From Yoonia sp. (GTDB taxonomy: Bacteria; Pseudomonadota; Alphaproteobacteria; Rhodobacterales; Rhodobacteraceae), in assembly GCA_029250945.1 (NCBI GenBank), contig JAQXEG010000004.1, forward strand, positions 1 through 61,433: DNA of 61,433 bases, in the 5' to 3' direction. Position 1 is the stretch's first letter, and every line of letters begins with the position of its first letter. This document shows, piece by piece, positions 52,145 to 60,881 of the stretch. The notes under the pieces are model-generated. The model searched no databases and was not told where the DNA came from. It saw only the letters and a list, made by a program, of their open reading frames with translations. Position numbers and translations under genes: made by a program.

Positions 52145-52954
52145 ATGACCACCACACCCGGCATCGTGATCACCGGCGGCTCTGGCCGCATGGGGCAAAT
52201 GTTGATCCAGCAAGTCACTGCGTCTGACGCCTGCCATCTGGCCGGCGTACTGGAACGCAGCGATCACCCTTGGGTCGGTCGGGACGTCGGCGAAGCCATG
52301 GGCGGAGCCGCAATTGGCGTACAAGTCACCGACGACGCACTGGAGGTCTTTGCCAAGGCGCAAGCGGTCATCGATTTTACCGCCCCCGTGGCGACGGTGG
52401 CGTTTGCCGGCCTCGCAGCCCAAGCACGCGCCGTCCACGTTATTGGCACAACAGGCCTGTCAGACGATGACCTAAAGGCGATCAATGCCGCGTCACGCCA
52501 TGCGGTTATTGTGCGGGCGGGTAACATGTCACTGGGCGTGAACCTGTTGGTGAAACTGACGGAAAAAGTGGCCGCAGCGCTCGACACGGATTTTGATATC
52601 GAAGTGATCGAAGCCCACCACCATCACAAGGTCGACGCGCCATCCGGCACCGCCCTTATGCTGGGTGAAGCGGCCGCGGCGGGACGCGGTGTTGCGCTAA
52701 ACGATGTGCGCGACAGCGGACGTGATGGCATGACGGGCGCACGCAAACGCGGTGATATCGGGTTCACAGCCATTCGCGGCGGCGACATCGTGGGCGATCA
52801 CGATGTTCTCTTCGCCGCGATGGGCGAACAAATCACATTGCGCCACCGGGCCACGGATCGGGCGGTATTTGCGCGTGGTGCGCTCAAGGCCGCGCTTTGG
52901 GGGCAAGACAAGGCACCGGGCGAATATGACATGATGGATGTTCTCGGGCTTTGA
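52145..52954 (+). CDS. dapB: 4-hydroxy-tetrahydrodipicolinate reductase
   Basis: 269 residues from the ATG at 52145; the long in-frame extension overlaps rbfA. Nucleotide loop [22 protein letters not shown], and the substrate/catalytic motif [15 protein letters not shown] are standard. It reduces the DapA product with NAD(P)H in the diaminopimelate pathway, which supplies lysine and peptidoglycan. It is divergent from rbfA and followed by the small secreted protein gene. Confidence 0.96.
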   Translation: MTTTPGIVITGGSGRMGQMLIQQVTASDACHLAGVLERSDHPWVGRDVGEAMGGAAIGVQVTDDALEVFAKAQAVIDFTAPVATVAFAGLAAQARAVHVIGTTGLSDDDLKAINAASRHAVIVRAGNMSLGVNLLVKLTEKVAAALDTDFDIEVIEAHHHHKVDAPSGTALMLGEAAAAGRGVALNDVRDSGRDGMTGARKRGDIGFTAIRGGDIVGDHDVLFAAMGEQITLRHRATDRAVFARGALKAALWGQDKAPGEYDMMDVLGL

Positions 52955-53023
52955 TCCCAAAAATGAACCAAATCCGCACCTCGGACGTTAAATTACTATA
53001 ACGATTAAGGTCGGAGATATCCC

Positions 53024-53383
53024 ATGCGCCATATTTTGATCGCCGCCGCCCTTGTTTGCGCGACGCCAGCCGTTGCCGACGCATACGAACGTGTCGCGGA
53101 TAAATCCACGTTTCTGGGTCTAGTGACGGGCAAAACCCTGTCCAACCGCCTATATGGCGTATCCCTTAACGTAGGCGGGAACGGCGACATTTCCGGTGGC
53201 GCGCTTGGTTGGGACATCACCGGCGACTGGACATGGCAGGATGGTTATTTCTGCCGTGACATGTCGTGGGGTGGCGATAGCATTGGCTACAACTGCCAGA
53301 TGGTCGAGGTGCGCGGCGGCAATGAGATGCGGTTCACGTCCGACCAAGGCACCGGCGACGCGGCATCGTTCAAGCTGCGCTAA
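53024..53383 (+). CDS. Small secreted protein, 119 aa
   Basis: Signal peptide MRHILIAAALVCATPAVADA, then a compact domain with GKTLSNRLYGVSLNVGGNG, TGDWTWQDGYFCRDMSWGG and YNCQMVEVRGGNEMRF. Two Cys (FC and NC) could form a disulfide. I recognise it as a small conserved Rhodobacterales periplasmic protein without a known function; relatives are sometimes mislabelled dihydrodipicolinate reductase because of their position next to dapB. The RBS GGTCGGAG is moderate. Confidence 0.75.
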   Translation: MRHILIAAALVCATPAVADAYERVADKSTFLGLVTGKTLSNRLYGVSLNVGGNGDISGGALGWDITGDWTWQDGYFCRDMSWGGDSIGYNCQMVEVRGGNEMRFTSDQGTGDAASFKLR

Positions 53384-53643
53384 CTTCCGTCGTCCAGCGG
53401 CACATCACCAAAGCGCGCAAGGAATGTCGGCAACGACACCTCGCCCGACCCTGTATCCTCGGTCAGCATATAAGCATCCGCACCGGCACACCCGTCGCGT
53501 TCCGCCTCGCGGCGTGCGCGATCCTCGGCTTGGGCGGCGCTGGTATATTGCAGCAATTTATCCACCTTTAGCCCGCGCCCCTGCTGCACATATGTCTGGC
53601 AGATATAATGTGCCTTGGTTGCCGTATCGTCGGTATCAAGCAT
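53380..53643 (-). CDS. Small hypothetical protein, 87 aa
   Basis: 87 residues from the ATG at 53643 (MLDTDDTATKAHYICQTYVQ), hydrophilic, with AAQAEDRARREAERDGCAGA and an acidic end. No signal or membrane segment. Convergent with the small secreted protein (four-base overlap) and divergent from pnp. The regular codon usage suggests a real gene; function unknown. Confidence 0.7.
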   Translation of the reverse strand: MLDTDDTATKAHYICQTYVQQGRGLKVDKLLQYTSAAQAEDRARREAERDGCAGADAYMLTEDTGSGEVSLPTFLARFGDVPLDDGS

Positions 53644-53894
53644 CTGATTTCCCTTCCTTGCTTGGAACAAAGTAGGAACATTCTATGCGGCAATCAAGCG
53701 TTGATATAGGCTGCGCATCGGCGCATGACCCAAACACCCACCCCACGGCTTCCCAAAACCATCAATCTCCTGTAAGGCCCGCCTATCTTGAGAAGATTGG
53801 CGCCCGCATCCCAGCGCCCCAGACAAGATATCGGGATGAGGGGGAATACGCCCCCTACGCAAAACAAGGGCCCAAGGCCCAAAGGAAAACACAC

Positions 53895-56027
53895 ATGTTT
53901 AACCACGTGAAAAAATCTATGCAGTGGGGCGAAGAGACGCTGACACTGGAAACTGGCAAAGTCGCCCGTCAAGCAGACGGTTCTGTGATTGCCACGCTGG
54001 GCGAAACCAGCGTTATGGCGAACGTGACATTTGCACGTAAGCAAAAGCCGGGTCAGGACTTCTTTCCTCTGACCGTGCACTACCAAGAGAAATATTATGC
54101 CGCCGGTAAAGTTCCCGGTGGTTTCTTTAAGCGCGAAGCACGTCCAACTGAAAAAGAGACGCTGACATCCCGCTTGATCGACCGTCCAATTCGCCCATTG
54201 TTCGTCCCTGGCTTCAAGAACGAAGTTCTGGTGATGTGTACAGTTCTGTCCCACGATCTGGTCAACGACCCAGACATGGTCGCCATGATCGCCGCATCCG
54301 CTGCGCTGACAATTTCCGGCGCACCGTTCCGTGGCCCGATTGCGGCTTGCCGCGTTGGTTTCGTGGATGGCGAATACATCCTGAACCCAGAAATCGACGA
54401 CATGCACAACCTGCGTTTGCAGCCTGAACAGCGTCTGGACCTTGTTGTTGCAGGCACCAAAGACGCCGTAATGATGGTCGAATCAGAAGCCTACGAGCTG
54501 ACCGAAGAAGAAATGCTTGGCGCTGTGACATTCGCTCACGACAGCATCCAGCCCGTCATCGACCTGATCATTGATCTGGCCGAAGATTGCGCGAAAGAGC
54601 CGTTCGACTTCCAGCCAGAGGATTATTCTGACCTGTCCGCTGCCGTTGCCGCCGCTGGTGAAGACCAGATGCGCGCCGCTTATGCGATTACAGACAAGCA
54701 AGAACGCACTGGCGCGGTTTCCGCCGCCAAGGATGCGATCATCGCTTCCCTTACCGAAGAACAGCAAGGCGACAAAAACCTTGGCCCAGCGCTGAAGGGT
54801 TTGGAATCTAACGTTCTGCGCGGCGACGTTGTGAAAAACGGCAAGCGTATCGATGGCCGTGCCCTCGACACAATCCGCCCAATCGTTTCCGAAACAGGCA
54901 TCCTGCCACGGACACACGGCTCTGCCTTGTTCACACGTGGTGAAACACAGGGTCTTGTTGTCACAACACTCGGAACCGGCGACGACGAGCAGATGATCGA
55001 CGCGCTGACTGGCATGTATAAGTCGAACTTCATGCTGCACTATAACTTCCCACCGTATTCGGTTGGTGAAGTTGGTCGTGTGGGTGGCCCGGGCCGTCGT
55101 GAAATCGGCCACGGTAAGCTGGCATGGCGTGCGCTGCAGGCGGTTCTGCCGTCCGCAACAGACTTCCCATACACAATCCGCTTGGTGTCCGAGATCACTG
55201 AATCCAACGGCTCTTCCTCCATGGCGTCCGTTTGTGGTGGCTCATTGTCCATGATGGACGCGGGCGTTCCGCTGAAGTCAGCAGTTGCTGGTGTGGCTAT
55301 GGGCCTCGTGATGGAAGACGACGGCGACTACGCCATCCTGTCCGACATCCTCGGCGACGAAGACCACCTTGGCGACATGGACTTTAAGGTTGCAGGCACC
55401 GAAGCAGGGATCACATCCTTGCAGATGGACATCAAGATCGCAGGCATCACACCAGAGATCATGGCCAAAGCCCTTGAGCAAGCCAAAGCAGGCCGTCTGC
55501 ACATCCTTGGTGAAATGGGCAAAGCCCTGACAGGTGCCAACGATCTGGGCGTGCACGCACCCAAGATCGAAACCATGCAGATCCCAACGGATAAAATCCG
55601 CGAAGTGATCGGTTCCGGTGGTAAGGTCATCCGCGAAATCGTTGAAGTTTCCGGCGCAAAGGTCGACATCAACGACGAAGGCACGATCAAACTGGCATCC
55701 AACGACGCCGAGGCCATCAAAAAAGCCTACGACATGATCCACTCCATCGTGGCAGAGCCAGAAGAAGGCGTGATCTACAAAGGCAAGGTTGTGAAGCTCG
55801 TCGATTTCGGCGCCTTCGTGAACTTCTTTGGCAAGCGCGACGGTCTGGTGCACGTATCCCAGATCGAAAACCGCCGCCTGAACCACCCTTCCGACGTCCT
55901 CAAAGAGGGCCAGGAAGTTTGGGTCAAGCTGTTGGGCTTTGACGATCGTGGCAAGGTGCGCCTGTCCATGAAAGTCGTCGATCAGGAAACTGGCGAGCCA
56001 GCAAAAGAAGAAAAGTCCGAAGACTAA
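53895..56027 (+). CDS. pnp: Polyribonucleotide nucleotidyltransferase
   Basis: 710 residues from the ATG at 53895 ([20 protein letters not shown]). Two RNase PH domains (about 10-230 and 305-545), the second with [20 protein letters not shown]; then a KH domain ([17 protein letters not shown]) and an S1 domain ([29 protein letters not shown]). It degrades mRNA 3' to 5' by phosphorolysis. The 251-bp spacer upstream holds the promoter and probably the leader used in autoregulation, including a GGGGG..CCCCC hairpin near 53840; the in-frame extension to 53685 is unrelated to the family. Confidence 0.97.
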   Translation: MFNHVKKSMQWGEETLTLETGKVARQADGSVIATLGETSVMANVTFARKQKPGQDFFPLTVHYQEKYYAAGKVPGGFFKREARPTEKETLTSRLIDRPIRPLFVPGFKNEVLVMCTVLSHDLVNDPDMVAMIAASAALTISGAPFRGPIAACRVGFVDGEYILNPEIDDMHNLRLQPEQRLDLVVAGTKDAVMMVESEAYELTEEEMLGAVTFAHDSIQPVIDLIIDLAEDCAKEPFDFQPEDYSDLSAAVAAAGEDQMRAAYAITDKQERTGAVSAAKDAIIASLTEEQQGDKNLGPALKGLESNVLRGDVVKNGKRIDGRALDTIRPIVSETGILPRTHGSALFTRGETQGLVVTTLGTGDDEQMIDALTGMYKSNFMLHYNFPPYSVGEVGRVGGPGRREIGHGKLAWRALQAVLPSATDFPYTIRLVSEITESNGSSSMASVCGGSLSMMDAGVPLKSAVAGVAMGLVMEDDGDYAILSDILGDEDHLGDMDFKVAGTEAGITSLQMDIKIAGITPEIMAKALEQAKAGRLHILGEMGKALTGANDLGVHAPKIETMQIPTDKIREVIGSGGKVIREIVEVSGAKVDINDEGTIKLASNDAEAIKKAYDMIHSIVAEPEEGVIYKGKVVKLVDFGAFVNFFGKRDGLVHVSQIENRRLNHPSDVLKEGQEVWVKLLGFDDRGKVRLSMKVVDQETGEPAKEEKSED

Positions 56028-56050
56028 TCTTCTTACGCTTCAGACATAAG

Positions 56051-56085
56051 AAAGCCCCGGTGGAAACGCCGGGGCTTTTTGTTTT
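56051..56085 (+). terminator. Intrinsic terminator of pnp
   Basis: AAAGCCCCGG and CCGGGGCTTT form a 10-bp stem, followed by TTTGTTTTTG. Confidence 0.9.
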
Positions 56086-56110
56086 TGCGCCGCCCACCTA
56101 GACTGTTAGC

Positions 56111-57004
56111 ATGACACCTAAAAACATCCTTCTTCTTGGCGCGACCGGTACGATCGGACAAGCTGTTCTACGCGCTGGCACTATGGCTGGCCACCGCATC
56201 ATAGCCCCAGAGCGTCAGGAATTGTCAGACATGCCAAGGCTGATAACAGGCGTTGACGCGGTTATCTCGTGCCTCGCCTCGCGTGATGGCATGGACGCGA
56301 TGGCGGTTGATTACGGCCTGAATAGCGATGCACTACAGGCTGCTGTGGCCGCTGGCGTCGGGCATTTCATCTTGCTTTCTGCCATATGCGTCCAACGGCC
56401 CAAACTGGCGTTTCAACGCGCCAAGCTGTTGTTCGAGGAAGAGTTACAATTCGCACCCCTTACATGGTCCATCGTGCGCCCAACGGCGTTCTTCAAATCA
56501 CTGTCCGGACAAGTCGACCGGCTGCGCGCTGGCAAGCCGTTCCTATTGTTCGGTGATGGCACCCTCACCGCCTGCAAACCGATCAGTGATGATGATCTGG
56601 CGCAGTTCATCCTTGGATGCCTCAATGATCCGGCGCGGCACAACAGCATTCTCCCCATCGGCGGCCCTGGCCCCGCGATCACACCACGGGCGCAGGGTGA
56701 TTTGCTTTTCGCCGCACTTGGCAAAACGCCCGCCTATAAACATGTGCCCGTTGGGATGATGACCGCGATCATCGGGGGTCTCACAACGCTGGGAACAATC
56801 ATCCCCAGCCTGTGCAAAAAGGCAGAGTTGGCTCGCATCGGGCGCTATTATGCCACTGAATCCATGTTGGTCTGGGACGCGGCAGAAAACCGCTACGACG
56901 CCGACCAAACCCCCGAATACGGATCAGACACGCTTGCTGACCACTACCAAAAACTGGCCCAAGGGACGGCCAAGTCCGACCGCGGCGACCACACCGTCTT
57001 TTGA
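56111..57004 (+). CDS. bciA: Divinyl chlorophyllide a 8-vinyl-reductase (BciA type)
   Basis: 297 residues. NADPH-binding start ILLLGATGTIGQAV, then ILLSAICVQRPKLAFQRAK, SIVRPTAFFKSLSGQVDRL, LTACKPISDDDLAQ, ILPIGGPGPAITPR and ELARIGRYYATESMLVW; these blocks are characteristic of BciA rather than a general NmrA-like protein. It reduces the 8-vinyl group in bacteriochlorophyll synthesis using NADPH. No other photosynthesis gene is in the window, which is normal because bciA often lies outside the main cluster. Confidence 0.9.
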   Translation: MTPKNILLLGATGTIGQAVLRAGTMAGHRIIAPERQELSDMPRLITGVDAVISCLASRDGMDAMAVDYGLNSDALQAAVAAGVGHFILLSAICVQRPKLAFQRAKLLFEEELQFAPLTWSIVRPTAFFKSLSGQVDRLRAGKPFLLFGDGTLTACKPISDDDLAQFILGCLNDPARHNSILPIGGPGPAITPRAQGDLLFAALGKTPAYKHVPVGMMTAIIGGLTTLGTIIPSLCKKAELARIGRYYATESMLVWDAAENRYDADQTPEYGSDTLADHYQKLAQGTAKSDRGDHTVF

Positions 57005-57009
57005 CCAAC

Positions 57010-57056
57010 CGCTTCGCATTTTTCAAAATACTCCGGGGTGCGTGGCTAGCCCCGCG
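57010..57056. repeat. Dispersed element family B, copy 4
   Basis: CGCATTTTTCAAAATACTCC then GGGGTGCGTGGCTAGCCCCG, at the 3' end of bciA. It keeps the B layout: T-rich arm, ACTCC, GC dyad. Confidence 0.7.
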
Positions 57057-57064
57057 AAACGCAA

Positions 57065-57099
57065 AAAGGCCGCGCTGCCCATCGGACAACGCGGCCTTT
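57065..57099. terminator. Bidirectional terminator between bciA and the peroxiredoxin gene
   Basis: AAAGGCCGCG and CGCGGCCTTT form a perfect 10-bp stem around CTGCCCATCGGACAA, between two convergent genes. Confidence 0.8.
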
Positions 57100-57115
57100 C
57101 GTCAATTTAAGGACC

Positions 57116-57763
57116 CTATAGGCTGGTTTTGCGCAAGTAAGGCAGCACCTTCGTAAATTCACCGAATTTCGCGGTCGCATCTTCGTCCGACAAGGTTGCG
57201 GGAATGATCACATCATCGCCCACATTCCAGTTGGCTGGTGTCGCCACACCGCGGCCCGTGGATGTCTGCAACCCGTCCAATGCGCGCAGCACTTCGGCAA
57301 AGTTGCGGCCAACAGTCATCGGATATGTCATCGACAGCTTTAGCTGCTTGTCAGGCCCAATGATGAACACCGCGCGGACTGTCGCACTGTCATTAGGCGT
57401 ACGACCATCGGGCAGATAGGCATCGGCGGGCAGCATATCAAACGCTTTGGCGACAGTCAGATCGCTATCGGCGATGATCGGGAAACCAGCCTTGGCACCG
57501 CCAACAGTTTCGATATCAGCCTTCCATTTGATGTGCTCTGCCACACCATCCACAGAAATACCCATGACCTTGGTCCCACGCTTTTCCCACTCATCGGCAA
57601 GCTGTGCGACGGCGCCAAACTCGGTCGTGCAGACAGGGGTAAAGTCCTTGGGATGCGAAAACAGGATCGCCCAGCTGTCACCAACCCAATCGTGCAGGTT
57701 CAGCGTGCCTTGATCAGTTTCAACGGTCAAATTCGGTATCGTGTCGTTAATGCGCAAACCCAT
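57116..57763 (-). CDS. 1-Cys peroxiredoxin (Prx6 type)
   Basis: 215 residues from the ATG at 57763 (MGLRINDTIPNLTVETDQGT). Peroxidatic Cys in SHPKDFTPVCTTE; further family marks LSVDG-like MGISVDGVAEH, GRNFAEVLRALDGLQ and a long C-terminal domain (GVATPANWNVGDDVIIPA). It reduces hydrogen peroxide and lipid peroxides. The 39-codon upstream extension is cationic and unrelated. Divergent from the aldehyde dehydrogenase. Confidence 0.94.
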   Translation of the reverse strand: MGLRINDTIPNLTVETDQGTLNLHDWVGDSWAILFSHPKDFTPVCTTEFGAVAQLADEWEKRGTKVMGISVDGVAEHIKWKADIETVGGAKAGFPIIADSDLTVAKAFDMLPADAYLPDGRTPNDSATVRAVFIIGPDKQLKLSMTYPMTVGRNFAEVLRALDGLQTSTGRGVATPANWNVGDDVIIPATLSDEDATAKFGEFTKVLPYLRKTSL

Positions 57764-57880
57764 GACGGTGCTCCTTATGCTGTGTACGTTGCGATATATA
57801 TACTGGCGACAAGGGTGCCTTGCCAGCCCGCCTACGCAATGCCAGATTGCGACCAACACATACCTGATCGGAGCCATCAC

Positions 57881-59314
57881 ATGATCGACAACAAACAGTT
57901 TTATATCAACGGCGCATGGGTCAACCCCACCACGGCCCGCGATTATCCCGTCATCGACCCCGCGACCGAGGAACAGGTTGCCATCATCTCACTTGGTGAT
58001 CAGGCAGATACCGATGCCGCCGTTGCCGCCGCTGGCGCGGCTTTTGCTGATTGGTCCACGCGGCCCGTGGCCGACCGTATCGCAATGGTCGAAAAGGTCA
58101 TGCAGGTCTATGAAGCCCGCGCAGCCGAGATGGGTGAAGCCATCCGTCAGGAAATGGGCGCGCCGCATGATCTAGCCCACGGATCCCAAGCGCCATGCCT
58201 GCCATGGGCATTGGAAGATGCGGTTGCGGCCGCCGACAAAATCCACTGGGATGCCCCATTGGGCGACGGCACGCCGGGTGCGCATATCCTACACGAGGCG
58301 ATTGGCGTCGTCGGTCTGATTACCCCGTGGAACTGGCCCATTAGCCAGATCGCGCTCAAGGTATTTCCTGCGATGATTGCAGGCTGCACCATGGTTCTGA
58401 AGCCATCAGAAGAGGCCCCGCTATCGGGCCTGTTGTTCGCGGACATCATGCATCAGGCGGGGGTACCTGCGGGCGTATTCAATATGGTGAATGGCGATGG
58501 CCCCGGCGTGGGTCAGCAGCTATCGACCCACGAAGATATCGCCATGATCAGCTTTACCGGCTCGACCCGTGCGGGGCGTCTGATTTCCAAGGCTGCGGCT
58601 GAGACCCTTAAACAGGTGCGCTTGGAACTGGGCGGCAAGGGCGCAAACGTCGTGTTCGCTGATGCCGCTGATAACGCCGTCGAAAAGGGTGTGCGCCACT
58701 GCATGAACAACTCTGGTCAGTCGTGCAACGCACCAACCCGTATGCTGGTCGAGGCATCCCGCTATGACGCCGCCGTGGCCGAGGCCACCGAAGTCGCTGC
58801 ATCGATCAAGGTCGGCCCCACAACCGAAGCGGGCCGCCACATGGGGCCCGTTGTGAACAAAACCCAGTGGGAAAAGATCCAAGGCATGATCCAAGTCGGC
58901 ATCGACGAAGGTGCCCGGATGACTACGGGCGGCACGGGCCTGCCCGAGAATGTGAACCGCGGGTTTTACGTCAAACCGACAATCTTTGCCGATGTGACCA
59001 ACGATATGCGCGTCGCCCAAGAGGAAATTTTTGGGCCCGTGCTGGTCATGATTCCGTTCAAGGACGAGGCCGACGCGATCCGCATCGCCAACGACACGCC
59101 CTACGGTCTGACTAATTATGTGCAGTCCAAGGACGGGCCAAAACGTAACCGCATGGCCCGCGCCCTTAAGGCCGGTATGATCGAGATGAACCACCAGTCG
59201 CGCGGCAATGGCGCACCGTTTGGCGGGATCAAACTGTCAGGACTGGCCCGCGAAGGCGGCGTATGGGGGATTGAGGAATACCTCGTTTCCAAGTCGATCT
59301 CTGGCTGGGACTAA
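57881..59314 (+). CDS. NAD(P)-dependent aldehyde dehydrogenase
   Basis: 477 residues from the ATG at 57881. GVVGLITPWNWPISQIALKV, the general-base Glu in RLELGGKGANVVF, and the catalytic Cys in NNSGQSCNAPTRM are intact, as is the end GGIKLSGLAREGGVWGIEEY. Specificity is not readable from sequence; it resembles broad aldehyde or betaine-type enzymes. The open frame extends upstream across the peroxiredoxin start, but that portion is not conserved. It ends at a shared terminator. Confidence 0.93.
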   Translation: MIDNKQFYINGAWVNPTTARDYPVIDPATEEQVAIISLGDQADTDAAVAAAGAAFADWSTRPVADRIAMVEKVMQVYEARAAEMGEAIRQEMGAPHDLAHGSQAPCLPWALEDAVAAADKIHWDAPLGDGTPGAHILHEAIGVVGLITPWNWPISQIALKVFPAMIAGCTMVLKPSEEAPLSGLLFADIMHQAGVPAGVFNMVNGDGPGVGQQLSTHEDIAMISFTGSTRAGRLISKAAAETLKQVRLELGGKGANVVFADAADNAVEKGVRHCMNNSGQSCNAPTRMLVEASRYDAAVAEATEVAASIKVGPTTEAGRHMGPVVNKTQWEKIQGMIQVGIDEGARMTTGGTGLPENVNRGFYVKPTIFADVTNDMRVAQEEIFGPVLVMIPFKDEADAIRIANDTPYGLTNYVQSKDGPKRNRMARALKAGMIEMNHQSRGNGAPFGGIKLSGLAREGGVWGIEEYLVSKSISGWD

Positions 59315-59320
59315 TCACAC

Positions 59321-59350
59321 AAGGGCGCGCAATGGACTTGCGCCCCCTTT
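59321..59350. terminator. Bidirectional terminator between the aldehyde dehydrogenase and the RluA-like gene
   Basis: AAGGGCGC and GCGCCCCCTT pair across a 10-nt loop and run into TTTCT, immediately before the stop of the convergent gene. Confidence 0.65.
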
Positions 59351-59998
59351 CTAAAACGGGGCCTTGGCTGTGATCCGCGTGCCTTGCCCACCGTCAGGAT
59401 GCCGAAATTGCAGCGTTTCGGAATGCAACATCAGGCGCGGATGCGCCAGCGCGGGACCCGTCGCATAAAACGGATCACCCAGTATCGGATGTCCCAGTTC
59501 CAGCATATGCACGCGCAACTGGTGTGACCGTCCGGTTTTGGGCATCAGGCGCACGCGGCTTTCGCCGCCTTTGGCGCGTATCACACGGTAATCGGTTACG
59601 GCCTGCTTGCCAGCCTCATGGCAGACCATCTGCTTGGGTCGGTTTTCCCAATCCACAATTAGCGGCAGATCAACAGTGCCCGTCTTTTCCGCCATCTCAC
59701 CGTGAACGCGGGCGATATATGTCTTTTTGGTCTGACGTTTTTCAAATTGCAGGCCAAGGTGTCGCTGCGCATGGGGTGTCAGCGCAAAAATCATCACACC
59801 CGACGTGTCACGATCCAGCCGGTGTACCAAAAGGGCGGTGGGAAACACGGCCTGCACACGCGTGATCAGGCAATCGGCCAGATGCTCCCCCTTGCCCGGC
59901 ACCGACAAAAGGCCGCTGGGCTTGTTGACCAGCACCACCTCGTGATCGTCATGCAGAAATTCCAGCGGATCACTGGGTGGGTTATAGTCACTACTCAT
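59351..59998 (-). CDS. RluA family RNA pseudouridine synthase
   Basis: 215 residues from the ATG at 59998 (MSSDYNPPSDPLEFLHDDHE). Catalytic Asp in LVHRLDRDTSGVMIFAL; VVLVNKPSGLLSVPGKG and the RluA end GRSHQLRVHMLELGHPILGD follow. No S4 domain is present, as in RluA-type enzymes that modify 23S rRNA U746 and tRNA U32; the exact target is not fixed. It overlaps the end of the YggS gene by eight bases. Confidence 0.9.
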   Translation of the reverse strand: MSSDYNPPSDPLEFLHDDHEVVLVNKPSGLLSVPGKGEHLADCLITRVQAVFPTALLVHRLDRDTSGVMIFALTPHAQRHLGLQFEKRQTKKTYIARVHGEMAEKTGTVDLPLIVDWENRPKQMVCHEAGKQAVTDYRVIRAKGGESRVRLMPKTGRSHQLRVHMLELGHPILGDPFYATGPALAHPRLMLHSETLQFRHPDGGQGTRITAKAPF

Positions 59999-60644
59999 AT
60001 ACACGGTCGCCAAAAATCGCGGAACCAACACGCACATGGGTGGCACCAAGGGCGATCGCGCTTTCGAAATCGCCGCTCATCCCCATGGACAGCCCGGCCA
60101 ACCCGTTGCGCGCGGCAATTTTCGCCAGCAAGGCAAAATGCAGCGATGGCTCCTCTTCCGCAGGCGGGATGCACATAAGTCCGCGCACAGGTAGGTCCAA
60201 TGCAACACAAGACGCGATGAACGCATCCGCGTCAGCGGGCAGGCATCCGGCCTTTTGCGGCTCTTCGCCTGTGTTGACTTGGATATATAGGTCGGGACAT
60301 TGCCCCATCTCTTGCGTCAGCCGCGCGATGGTATTGGCCAGCTTAGGCCGGTCAAGCGTATGAATGGATTGCGCCAATTCCATCGCCTGACGGGCCTTGT
60401 TGGTCTGAAGCGGGCCGATCAAGTGCAGATCAATATCGCCATATGTCTCGCGAAACCCCGGCCATTTGCCAGCGGCCTCCTGCACCTTGTTTTCACCAAA
60501 TACCCGCTGACCGGCATCAAGAATCGCCGCCACCCGTGCATCAGGTTGTACCTTGGAAACAGCAATCAGGGTCACATCATTGACGTCACGCCCTGCGTGG
60601 CGACAGGCGGCAGCTATTTTGGTATTGATCGCATCAAGAGACAT
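59991..60644 (-). CDS. YggS family pyridoxal phosphate-binding protein
   Basis: 217 residues. PLP-binding Lys in LIAVSKVQPD; FGENKVQEAAGKW, HLIGPLQTNKARQA, LYIQVNTGEEPQKAG and the end SMGMSGDFESAIALGATHVR are the standard blocks. It is involved in PLP homeostasis and has no known metabolic reaction. Start ATG at 60644. The RluA gene begins inside its last codons. Confidence 0.94.
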   Translation of the reverse strand: MSLDAINTKIAAACRHAGRDVNDVTLIAVSKVQPDARVAAILDAGQRVFGENKVQEAAGKWPGFRETYGDIDLHLIGPLQTNKARQAMELAQSIHTLDRPKLANTIARLTQEMGQCPDLYIQVNTGEEPQKAGCLPADADAFIASCVALDLPVRGLMCIPPAEEEPSLHFALLAKIAARNGLAGLSMGMSGDFESAIALGATHVRVGSAIFGDRVYE

Positions 60645-60881
60645 GGCAGAGACCTGTATTTACTTATTCTTTTCAGTTAATTTACGAAATAAGGTGTTCG
60701 GCATGCTTTGTCATCGGCGAAATGACTGTTAATAGTGTGTGACCTTGATGCATCATTTAACGCAGACTGCGCCAAGCCCCCGCCAATTCACTTGAGTGTG
60801 CAGACAGTTAGGCGCAATTAACCTGCAATGCTAGGAAATCTGGCATTCTTGAGAATGCAAAACACACGAGGGTTTTAAACT

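Noticed and set aside
55278-55886. 202-codon minus-strand ORF opposite pnp
   Set aside because: Antisense to the highly conserved RNase PH, KH and S1 regions; no motif.
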